Origin: an uncultured Gammaproteobacteria bacterium
GTDB lineage: Bacteria > Pseudomonadota > Gammaproteobacteria > Pseudomonadales > Pseudohongiellaceae
Direction: 5' to 3'
NCBI GenBank assembly: GCA_903926285.1
Contig: CAIYIP010000207.1
Location: 1-17,871, forward strand
DNA: 17,871 bases
The notes under the pieces are model-generated. The model made no database searches. It worked only from the letters and a program-made list of their open reading frames with translations, and was not told the DNA's origin. The position numbers and the translations under genes are program-made. Below are positions 1 to 7,000 of the stretch, piece by piece. Position 1 is the stretch's first letter; each line of letters begins with the position of its first letter.

Positions 1-2
1 CG

Positions 3-1205
3 ACTCTGCATGCCGATCGCAGGGATAATCCGGAACATGGCGCCCTGCACAAACCGATTCATACATCCGTCGCTTTCGGCTATGCCGATGCACGCGAGCT
101 CGCCGCAATTTTCCAGAACAAGAAATCCGGCTATGCCTACGGCCGCCAGAGCAACCCCACTGTTGAAGCTCTGGGCCGCAAGATCACGCAGATGGAAGAG
201 GGTTTGGCCTCAGTGGTGTTTGCCACCGGCATGGCGGCAATAAGCTCTACCTTGCTGTCACTTTTGCGCAGTGGTGATCACGTAATCTCCTCGGCATTTT
301 TATTCGGCAATACCAACAGCATGTTTGCCACGCTGCAAAACCTCGGTATTGAAGTAACCTTTGTTGATGCAACAGAGGCCAGCAATGTTGCCTCAGCGGT
401 CAAAAGCAACACTCGCCTAGTGTTTGTTGAGACCATTGCCAATCCCGTTACCCAGATCGCGGATCTTGCTGGCATTGGCAGTTTATGCAAAGAGCACAAG
501 CTGATTTATGTTGTGGACAACACCATGACCTCGCCCTGGCTGTTCAGGCCGCGCGAGGTAAATGCAAGTCTCGTGATTAATGCCTTGACCAAATATATCG
601 GCGGTCACGGCAATGCACTTGGAGGTTGTGTAACCGATACCGGGCTTTATGACTGGAGCAGCTTCCCGAACATTTTTGTGAATTATAAAAATGCTGACGC
701 TTCTGTTTGGGGAATTACCCAGATCCGCAAAAAAGGCCTACGTGATCTCGGAGGAGCCCTGGCACCGGAAGCAGCACATCATTTATCCGCTGGTGCAGAT
801 ACGCTTGGCCTGCGCCTCAATCAGGCCTGTGACAATGCGCTTGCGCTGGCAAACTTCTGCAGCACACACCCCAAGATCCGCAGAGTCTACTACCCGGGAC
901 TTGCCAGTCATCCCCAGCATGAGAGAGCAGGTAAGCTGTTCAAAAAATATGGCGCGTTGATGAGCATAGAACTCATTGAAAGTGCTGACTGCTTTGATCT
1001 GCTCAATGCGCTCGATCTTGTGATTTGTTCGAGCAATCTCGGCGATAACCGCACCCTTGGCATACCTGTTGCACACACAATCTATTGGGAGATGGGTGCG
1101 CAGCGGCGCGCTTCAATGGGCATTGGCGATTCGATGATTCGCCTGTCTATTGGTATTGAAAATATAGATGACCTGCTGGCAGATTTTACGCAGGCCCTCG
1201 GCTAG
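3..1205 (+). CDS. Cystathionine gamma-synthase family PLP enzyme (5' partial)
   Basis: Cytoplasmic pyridoxal-phosphate enzyme of the Cys/Met metabolism family (cystathionine synthase, O-acyl-homoserine sulfhydrylase or related lyase). The frame is open to the window's left edge, and the first visible codons already match the family N-terminus (LHKPIHTSVAFGYAD), so only a few residues are missing; the ATG at 192 is internal. Visible family features are YAYGRQSNPT (Tyr/Arg that hold the PLP phosphate), FATGMAAISS, the VVDNTMTSPW strand with the PLP-nitrogen Asp, and NALTKYIGGHGN with the Schiff-base Lys encoded at 591-593. GHGN replaces the more usual GHSD after the Lys, which points to a divergent subfamily. 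The C-terminal SIGIENIDDLL motif is intact and the gene ends at TAG 1203-1205. A Rieske gene starts 11 bp later, probably in the same transcript. The exact substrate cannot be told from sequence. Confidence 0.88.
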   Translation, partial: TLHADRRDNPEHGALHKPIHTSVAFGYADARELAAIFQNKKSGYAYGRQSNPTVEALGRKITQMEEGLASVVFATGMAAISSTLLSLLRSGDHVISSAFLFGNTNSMFATLQNLGIEVTFVDATEASNVASAVKSNTRLVFVETIANPVTQIADLAGIGSLCKEHKLIYVVDNTMTSPWLFRPREVNASLVINALTKYIGGHGNALGGCVTDTGLYDWSSFPNIFVNYKNADASVWGITQIRKKGLRDLGGALAPEAAHHLSAGADTLGLRLNQACDNALALANFCSTHPKIRRVYYPGLASHPQHERAGKLFKKYGALMSIELIESADCFDLLNALDLVICSSNLGDNRTLGIPVAHTIYWEMGAQRRASMGIGDSMIRLSIGIENIDDLLADFTQALG

Positions 1206-1216
1206 GCCTTGGCACT

Positions 1217-1570
1217 ATGAGCATTGTGCTTTGTGCCGTGGTAGAAATTCCTGATGGTGGAACACGCGGTTTTGTGCTGCCTCAGGCTCGGCTGTTTGCA
1301 GTCCGGAGTGGTGACAACGTTTCAGTTTATCTGAATCGCTGCCCCCACCTTGGCATCCCCCTGCAATGGCAGGAACATGGTTTTCTTGATAATGGAAATG
1401 CGTTTATTCGGTGTGCAACTCATGGCGCACGCTTTGAAAAACATTCGGGCCTTTGCATCCAGGGCCCATGCCGGGGCGAAAGCTTGTGGCAGATTACGGC
1501 CACCATCAACGCAGGCAATGTCGAGATTGATGAAAACGAACTGCCACTGAAAACCGAGTTGCGTTTGTAG
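1217..1570 (+). CDS. Rieske [2Fe-2S] domain protein
   Basis: Small single-domain Rieske ferredoxin-like protein of 117 residues. The two cluster-binding boxes are C42-P-H44 and C66-A-T-H69, the standard CxH...CxxH arrangement. They are followed by the Rieske GLCIQGPCRGESL segment containing the GPC turn near residues 83-85. There is no signal peptide or membrane anchor, so it is likely a soluble cytoplasmic electron carrier rather than a bc1-type subunit. The start ATG lies 11 bp after the upstream PLP-enzyme gene, with only a weak ribosome binding site, which suggests cotranscription and perhaps translational coupling. No oxygenase catalytic subunit is visible nearby, so its redox partner is unknown. 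The cluster assignment is firm; the biological role is not. Confidence 0.88.
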   Translation: MSIVLCAVVEIPDGGTRGFVLPQARLFAVRSGDNVSVYLNRCPHLGIPLQWQEHGFLDNGNAFIRCATHGARFEKHSGLCIQGPCRGESLWQITATINAGNVEIDENELPLKTELRL

Positions 1571-1740
1571 TACAAATTTGTTGTATTACTGCTAGAGTTC
1601 ACAGGGCTCGCGGGTATTTTAATGAAAGCAGGAACATCCCCGGGAAAGAATAAATTTTCAAACTATTGTTATGGCACTGCCCTGTGGAATCTGGTAGCGT
1701 GACGCGCTTTCTGAAATCGGGGATAGATTGTGATTCTGTG

Positions 1741-1806
1741 TTGATTTGGGGTTGATGACCTTGATTAATTAAAGGTTGATTCCGATCAAGATAGATCATG
1801 TGTATT
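1741..1806 (+). promoter_or_regulatory. Putative dksA promoter region with repeated TTGAT motifs
   Basis: Between the Rieske stop and dksA lie 264 bp without a credible gene. Near the dksA end, TTGAT occurs four times (1741, 1752, 1761, 1776). The last copy forms a perfect inverted repeat with ATCAA at 1785-1789 (TTGAT-TCCG-ATCAA). TTGATT at 1776-1781 could serve as a -35 element, with a poor -10 such as TGTGTA at 1799 at 17 bp spacing. No clear TATAAT or factor-specific site can be assigned, so both the promoter call and any operator role are inference. Confidence 0.3.
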
Positions 1807-1834
1807 GAAGCAATGTCGAAGCAGGGAACCAGAG

Positions 1835-2893
1835 ATGGCAACGAAAAAAACTGCAAAACCGAAGGCCTTGGTTAAAAAAATTACTAAGCCCGTGGTAAAA
1901 GCCGCAAGCAAAATTTCAGTCAAACCCAAGCCAAAATCTGCTGGCAAGCCAGCTGCCAAAGTTGTGAAAAAACCGGTTGCCATCATTACTAATAAAGCAA
2001 AGCCGGCAATAAAAAAACCTGCTGTCAAAGCCAAATCCAATGTTAAAACAAGCAAACCCGCAGCCAAGAAAGCGGCGGCAAAAGCGCCAGTAAAAGCGCC
2101 AGTAAAAGCGGCGATAAAATCGTCAGTAAAAGTCACACCAAAAACAATTGCCAGCGGCACTGCCAAAACCAAAGCTCCACCTGCCAAGGCTCCAATTACC
2201 AAAGTTACACCCAATAAAGCCACACCTAAAAATGCCGCTGTTAAACCTGTCGTGACAGTCAGCGGCAAAACCAGCAAAGTCCATGCGGTACCTGAAAAGC
2301 CTGTAACTTCTCTCAAGCAATCTGTTACCAAACCTAAATCTGAACTAAGTAAAATCAGTCCTATTATGAACAGCGCACCAACTACTACCAAATCAAATAC
2401 TACCCGCGTCAGCAAAACTGACTCAGGCAAGGCCGAGAAAAAATCTCAGTCCAAAAAACCACCAGCTACCTACGATTCTGAAACCAAAGGCTTCACACCC
2501 TACGACTTAAAAAGGGGTGAGGAGTACATGAATGAACCGCAAAGAGACCATTTCAAACGTATTCTACTCAATTGGCGCAACGAGCTCATGCAAGAAGTGG
2601 ATCGCACCGTACATCACATGCAAGACGAAGCGGCAAATCCACCCGACCCAGCTGATCGCGCAACTCTCGAAGAAGAATTCAGCATTGAATTACGCACCCG
2701 CGATCGTGAACGCAGACTTATCAAGAAGATCGACAGCACCATCGAACTCATTGCCAATGATGATTATGGTTACTGCGACTCCTGCGGCGTTGAAATCGGC
2801 ATTCGTCGGCTCGAAGCACGACCTACTGCCAACAAATGCATAGACTGCAAAACCCTTGACGAGATCAAGGAAAAACAGCTTGGTGCTCCCTAG
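1835..2893 (+). CDS. dksA: RNA polymerase-binding transcription factor DksA with long Lys/Ala/Pro-rich N-terminal tail
   Basis: DksA binds the RNA polymerase secondary channel and, with ppGpp, resets promoter activity, notably at rRNA promoters. The start is ATG 1835, preceded by CAGGGA at 1822-1827; a TTG at 1805 is in frame but has no ribosome binding site. The product is 352 residues, against 151 in E. coli. From about residue 218 (GEEYMNEPQ, MQDEAANPPDPADRA) it matches DksA closely. The coiled-coil tip residues D271, D274 and A276 and the zinc cysteines C314, C317, C335 and C338 sit exactly 200 positions after their E. coli equivalents. Residues 1-217 are low complexity, very rich in Lys, Ala, Pro, Val and Thr, like histone H1 tails or AlgP, and include KAPV repeats. 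The tail is predicted disordered and could bind nucleic acid; that role is inference. gluQRS overlaps the 3' end. Confidence 0.95.
   Translation: MATKKTAKPKALVKKITKPVVKAASKISVKPKPKSAGKPAAKVVKKPVAIITNKAKPAIKKPAVKAKSNVKTSKPAAKKAAAKAPVKAPVKAAIKSSVKVTPKTIASGTAKTKAPPAKAPITKVTPNKATPKNAAVKPVVTVSGKTSKVHAVPEKPVTSLKQSVTKPKSELSKISPIMNSAPTTTKSNTTRVSKTDSGKAEKKSQSKKPPATYDSETKGFTPYDLKRGEEYMNEPQRDHFKRILLNWRNELMQEVDRTVHHMQDEAANPPDPADRATLEEEFSIELRTRDRERRLIKKIDSTIELIANDDYGYCDSCGVEIGIRRLEARPTANKCIDCKTLDEIKEKQLGAP
2080..2127 (+). repeat. 12-bp in-frame tandem repeat inside the dksA tail
   Basis: The unit AAAAGCGCCAGT occurs twice perfectly (2080-2091, 2092-2103), followed by two degenerate copies (2104-2115, 2116-2127). 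Because 12 is a multiple of three, each copy adds one KAPV-like tetrapeptide without breaking the frame. This suggests the tail grows and shrinks by slippage. Confidence 0.85.
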
Positions 2894-3788
2894 TACCCAA
2901 CCATCTCATCTTTACAGGGGGCGTTTCGCGCCCTCTCCAACCGGCCCGCTCCATGCGGGCTCAATTCTCGCAGCGCTGGCTAGTTACCTGGATGCAAAAG
3001 CAAATCAGGGCTTGTGGTTTGTGCGCATGGAAGATCTGGATCCGCCACGCGAAAGCCGCGCAGCAGCAGCTTCGATTCTTCACACGCTCGAGGCCTTGGG
3101 TTTTTATTGGGACGACACCGTCGTCTATCAAAGCCAACGCCAGGATGCCTATCGCGAAGCGCTGGCAGAACTTGAAGATCGGCAGATGATTTATTCATGC
3201 CAGTGCAGCCGCAAGACACTGACAGATTACGGCAGTGTGTACACTGGAACTTGTCGCAGCCTGAATGTCGCAACCCAGGTTTCTGTTGCCTTGCGGTGCC
3301 GCATCTCACCTCGAACCATTACCTTTACCGATCGCGTCCAAGGGAATTTTTTTCAGCATCTGGAACAAGACGCGGGTGATTTTATAGTCAGGCGCAAGGA
3401 AGGCTTGTTCGCCTATCAGCTTGCAGTAGTTGTCGATGATGCCTGGCAAGGCATAACCCAGATTGTCCGCGGCATCGACCTGCTGGATTCCACGCCGCGG
3501 CAAATTTATCTGCAGGAACTATTGGGATTCGTTACACCAGGATACGCACATATTCCTGTTCTGATAAATGCCCTGGGCCAGAAGCTGGGCAAACAGCAGT
3601 ATGCGCAGGCAGTAGATACCATGCGTCCCGGGCAGGTGCTCTTCAACGCTCTGCAACGACTGCAACAACAACCCGAGCCAGCACTTGAGGAACTCGCTCC
3701 GGAAGAAATTCTCGCATGGGGCATCTCACATTGGGACATTGAAAAAATTTCGGGGATCAAGCAAATTCCCGAAATTGAAGAGTTTTGA
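2880..3788 (+). CDS. gluQRS: Glutamyl-Q tRNA(Asp) synthetase
   Basis: Truncated glutamyl-tRNA synthetase paralogue that activates glutamate without tRNA and attaches it to queuosine at position 34 of tRNA(Asp). The protein of about 302 residues matches the family length and lacks the GluRS anticodon-binding domain. Visible features are the HIGH-type motif FAPSPTGPLHAGS, VRMEDLDPPR, the zinc-site pattern YSCQCSRK...YTGTCR, and LAVVVDDAWQGITQIVRGIDLL. The KMSKS-equivalent loop reads KLGKQ, where E. coli has KLSKQ. There is no ATG. AAGGA at 2867-2871 best serves TTG 2880 (8 bp), and GTG 2883 is the alternative. Either start overlaps the end of dksA, as expected for a coupled pair; dksA-gluQRS linkage is also found in E. 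coli and Pseudomonas. Confidence 0.94.
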   Translation: MVLPSTQPSHLYRGRFAPSPTGPLHAGSILAALASYLDAKANQGLWFVRMEDLDPPRESRAAAASILHTLEALGFYWDDTVVYQSQRQDAYREALAELEDRQMIYSCQCSRKTLTDYGSVYTGTCRSLNVATQVSVALRCRISPRTITFTDRVQGNFFQHLEQDAGDFIVRRKEGLFAYQLAVVVDDAWQGITQIVRGIDLLDSTPRQIYLQELLGFVTPGYAHIPVLINALGQKLGKQQYAQAVDTMRPGQVLFNALQRLQQQPEPALEELAPEEILAWGISHWDIEKISGIKQIPEIEEF

Positions 3789-3847
3789 CTCGCTCCTGTA
3801 TGATGCTTGCAGCCATATAAGTTTTTTGCCTGGAGCCGGTTCATCAC

Positions 3848-4012
3848 GTGCAACCTTCAATTCTGCTGCTATTGTTTATTCTGCTGATCGCTATCACGTC
3901 CATACAAACGCTGAGCACTGTCCTGCATTGGTATAGTCCATATCTGATAGCGCTCGGGGTCATCATTCTGGCAGCCCTGATCCAGCAGACGCCCCGGAAT
4001 GATGATGTTTAA
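3848..4012 (+). CDS. cbrX: Small two-helix membrane protein upstream of cbrA (CbrX-like)
   Basis: A 54-residue ORF starting at GTG 3848, with GGAG at 3832-3835 upstream, ending at TAA 4010-4012. The product has two hydrophobic segments (about residues 5-19 and 32-45) joined by a short loop, LSTVLHWYSPY, and a polar tail, QQTPRNDDV. It looks like a two-pass inner-membrane microprotein. It overlaps the cbrA start by up to 14 nt. In Pseudomonas putida, as I recall, a small ORF named cbrX sits in the same place and is translationally coupled to cbrA; position, size and overlap here fit that. Support is positional plus membrane-protein composition, since I cannot align it. It could serve mainly as a translational leader for cbrA. 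Confidence 0.68.
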   Translation: MQPSILLLLFILLIAITSIQTLSTVLHWYSPYLIALGVIILAALIQQTPRNDDV

Positions 4013-6968
4013 TGCCACAACGGTTCTCCTCGTTGCGGCCGGCTACTTTCTGCTGTTTTACCTTGTTGCATGGCTCACCGATAAAGGCCACGTCCCTACC
4101 CGCATCATCAATCATCCGGCTCTTTATGTCCTGTCACTTGGAGTCGTTATCAGCACCTGGTCTTTTTATACAGCGCTGATCTCTGCTTCGTCCCGCGGCT
4201 ATGGTTTTAATGCCTATTACATTGGTTACGCAGCTGCTTTTTTGTTTGCGCCCATCCTCATGCGCCCTATCCTGCAGATTACCCGAACATATCAATTGGC
4301 ATCCCTGGCTGACCTCTTCGCGTTCCGTTTCCGCAGTCCCTGGGCAGGTACGCTGACAACCGCGGTGCTGCTCTTGTGTATTTTTCCCTTGCTGGCACTA
4401 CAGACACTTGCTGTTGCGCTTAGTACTGAGCTGATAGCTCCAGCAGCAAAACCCCACCTAGCGGCACTGATTTACTGCGTAGTCATCATTTTTTTAACTT
4501 TGCGCTTTGGCACGAAGGACGTTACTGGCAGAGCACGCAATGATGGCATCGTGGTTAGTCTCGCCTTCGAATCGGTAGTAAAAATATTTGCGCTCCTGGC
4601 TGCTGGGTTATATGCCGTCTATGGCGTATTTGGCGGCTTCGGCGCCTTGAACGAATGGTTGGCAATTCAGACGCCAGCCACAACGCGCCTGAACATGCCC
4701 TTTCTTCAGGATACTACCAACCTGCTGGTCCTGCTGTTTTTCACCGCGGCTATCGCAATGCCGCATATGTTTCATATGATTTTTCATGAAAACCGCAACC
4801 CTGAAAATCTGACAGTCGCGAGCTGGGGCGTCCCCCTCTTTCTGCTATTGGCGAGCCTGCCGGTATTACCCGTCCTTTGGGCATTTGTAGAGCTTGGTTC
4901 TACGGGTAATGTGCAGTTTGCCGCCTTGCTTATTGGCTTGTTAACACAAGCTCCTCTGCTAACTCTGCTGATTTATATCGGTGGGATTGCTGCCGCTTGC
5001 GGCATGATGATAGTTCTTGCCATGTCGGTTTCAAACATGTGTCTCAATCATCTACTGTTGCGGGTAAAGCAGCCGCCTGCAGGTACTGGTCTTTATCAGT
5101 GGCTGTTGTCGTGCCGACGACTTTTCATCATCAGTATTTTGACTGGCGGTTACCTTTGTTATTACCTCATAGCTGATGGCAGCAAAGTAATAGACATGGG
5201 GAATATTTCATTTATTGCCAGCGTCCAGTTTCTACCAGGAATTCTGGCAGTTCTGTATTGGCCCAGGGGTAACAGCAAGGGTTTTATTGCCGGAATACTG
5301 TCGGGAGTTTTTATCGGGGTTTTGCTGGGACTTTTACCCATGTTATTCAATGTAACACTCTTTGATATCAGCTACAGTTCAGCGGGCATCATCAACTGGA
5401 ATCTCGTTGCCTCCTTTTCATTAATAACCAATTTGTGTGTATTGATGCTGGTATCGCTTATTACCACTACCAGTCCGGAAGAACGCAGGGCTGCACATTT
5501 GTGCGCTATGGATACCATGCGCCAGCCTTCTGTAAAGCATGGTCTCGTGTCACGCACTCCAGCTGAGTTTATCATCAGGCTAAGTGTATCTTTGGGAGAA
5601 GCCAGCGCCCGCCGCGAAGTACACCAGGCCATGCATGACTTGAACCTTCAGGAGCATGAAGCCCGCCCGTATCATATGCAGAGATTACGCACCAAACTCG
5701 AGGCTAATTTGTCCTCTTTGCTTGGACCAACCCTTGCACATCAGATTGTGGAATTCCACCTGCCTTTTGCTCCAGCCCGGGCGGAACATGCCAGCATCAA
5801 TTTTATTGAAACCCAAGTGGAAACTTTTCCGCAGAGCTTGAGCGGCATTGCCCTGGATCTTGATGCTCTGCGGAGGCATCACCGACAGATATTGCAAAAC
5901 CTTCCGCTGGGCGTGTGTTCAATAGATGGCACAGGCATGATTTCGATCTGGAACACTGCAATGACGAAATTAACAGGGCTGACAGGCGAGCGCATGACCG
6001 GGTTACATCTGACCGAATTGCCTTCCCCCTGGAATGAGTTGTTTAACAATTTCATATCGGACTCAAGAATAACGCACATTTCAAAACATGCCTTCATTGT
6101 GCAAAAACGCCAGCGCTGGCTCAGTCTGCATAAATCCAATCTTGGCCACCCGCTGATGCCAAGCCAGCACACAAGGACCGACCTGGCCTCAATCTATTCA
6201 GGCCAAGTCATATTGGTCGAAGACCAGACGGAAACCGGCATGCTCGAAGCCGAGCTTGCTCACGCCGAGCGGTTGAGCTCTGTCGGCAGACTTGCAGCAG
6301 GAGTAGCGCATGAAATCGGCAATCCTGTTACTGGCATCGCCTGTCTTGCGCAAAATTTGCGCGATGAAATACTGGATGAAGATCAGCGGACAATGGCCGA
6401 GCAGATCATTCAGCAAACTCGTCGCATATCAGCAATAGTGCAGTCGCTGGTAAGTTTTTCGCATAGTGGCATGCAGGCAGACTTACCCAGCCGGCAAGAA
6501 CAGGTGAATCTGTATGGCGCTGCTGCAGAAGCAATACAGCTGCTTGCACTGCAACAGGATGACCGCGGCATCCGTTTTAACAATTTTTGCGACCCCGACT
6601 TGTCCATCATCGCCGATCATCAGCGCATTATGCAGGTACTGCTCAACCTACTGACCAACGCGCGGGATGCCAGCCCAGACAATGCCATAGTTGATGTCAC
6701 AAATAGTAGCAGTGACAGTTTCGTAAGCCTTGCTGTTACCGACTGGGGCAGCGGCATTCCCGACAATCTGCGGAATCGGGTGTTTGAACCGTTTTTTACT
6801 ACCAAAGACCCTGGCAAAGGCACCGGGATAGGCCTATCGCTGGTTCACAGGATTGTAAATGACCTTGGCGGCACAATCATAATTGAAAGCCCGCTTGCTA
6901 CCGGCAGTAACAAAGGAACCAGAGTAATCGTAACATTTCCCTGCTATGCTCGGCAGTCAACCGTGTAG
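3999..6968 (+). CDS. cbrA: Sensor histidine kinase CbrA with SLC5-type transporter domain
   Basis: Membrane sensor kinase of 989 residues, close to the usual CbrA length. Residues 1 to about 486 form a many-helix sodium:solute-symporter (SLC5) domain beginning FNATTVLLVAAGYFLLFYLVAWL. A STAC-type linker follows (about 500-600), then a PAS domain (about 620-740, with LPLGVCSIDGTGMI). The HisKA segment has phospho-acceptor H771 in GVAHEIGNP. The ATPase domain has N-box N887 in LLTNARDAS, G1 DWGSGIP from D915, and G2 GKGTGIGLSLV from G939. In Pseudomonas, CbrA phosphorylates CbrB to govern carbon/nitrogen balance; the Pseudomonas protein is linked to histidine transport, but the ligand here is unknown. 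Three ATGs in a row (3999, 4002, 4005) overlap the cbrX stop, consistent with translational coupling. cbrB follows after 32 bp. Confidence 0.95.
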   Translation: MMMFNATTVLLVAAGYFLLFYLVAWLTDKGHVPTRIINHPALYVLSLGVVISTWSFYTALISASSRGYGFNAYYIGYAAAFLFAPILMRPILQITRTYQLASLADLFAFRFRSPWAGTLTTAVLLLCIFPLLALQTLAVALSTELIAPAAKPHLAALIYCVVIIFLTLRFGTKDVTGRARNDGIVVSLAFESVVKIFALLAAGLYAVYGVFGGFGALNEWLAIQTPATTRLNMPFLQDTTNLLVLLFFTAAIAMPHMFHMIFHENRNPENLTVASWGVPLFLLLASLPVLPVLWAFVELGSTGNVQFAALLIGLLTQAPLLTLLIYIGGIAAACGMMIVLAMSVSNMCLNHLLLRVKQPPAGTGLYQWLLSCRRLFIISILTGGYLCYYLIADGSKVIDMGNISFIASVQFLPGILAVLYWPRGNSKGFIAGILSGVFIGVLLGLLPMLFNVTLFDISYSSAGIINWNLVASFSLITNLCVLMLVSLITTTSPEERRAAHLCAMDTMRQPSVKHGLVSRTPAEFIIRLSVSLGEASARREVHQAMHDLNLQEHEARPYHMQRLRTKLEANLSSLLGPTLAHQIVEFHLPFAPARAEHASINFIETQVETFPQSLSGIALDLDALRRHHRQILQNLPLGVCSIDGTGMISIWNTAMTKLTGLTGERMTGLHLTELPSPWNELFNNFISDSRITHISKHAFIVQKRQRWLSLHKSNLGHPLMPSQHTRTDLASIYSGQVILVEDQTETGMLEAELAHAERLSSVGRLAAGVAHEIGNPVTGIACLAQNLRDEILDEDQRTMAEQIIQQTRRISAIVQSLVSFSHSGMQADLPSRQEQVNLYGAAAEAIQLLALQQDDRGIRFNNFCDPDLSIIADHQRIMQVLLNLLTNARDASPDNAIVDVTNSSSDSFVSLAVTDWGSGIPDNLRNRVFEPFFTTKDPGKGTGIGLSLVHRIVNDLGGTIIIESPLATGSNKGTRVIVTFPCYARQSTV

Positions 6969-7000
6969 CGACACACTCAATTTGATGATCGATTACCAGC

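Noticed and set aside
10..243. Plus-strand 77-residue frame at the left edge
   Set aside because: Out of frame with the PLP-enzyme gene, which covers the same bases with recognisable conserved motifs.
1571..1585. TACAA-N5-TTGTA inverted repeat just after the Rieske stop
   Set aside because: Five pairs, A/T-rich, no T-tail; not a credible terminator or operator by itself.
1786..2430. Minus-strand 214-residue frame with hydrophobic, membrane-like sequence
   Set aside because: It is the antisense of the Lys/Ala-rich dksA tail; AAA/GCN codons reversed give TTT/NGC runs that mimic membrane helices. The plus-strand frame continues into a clear DksA domain.
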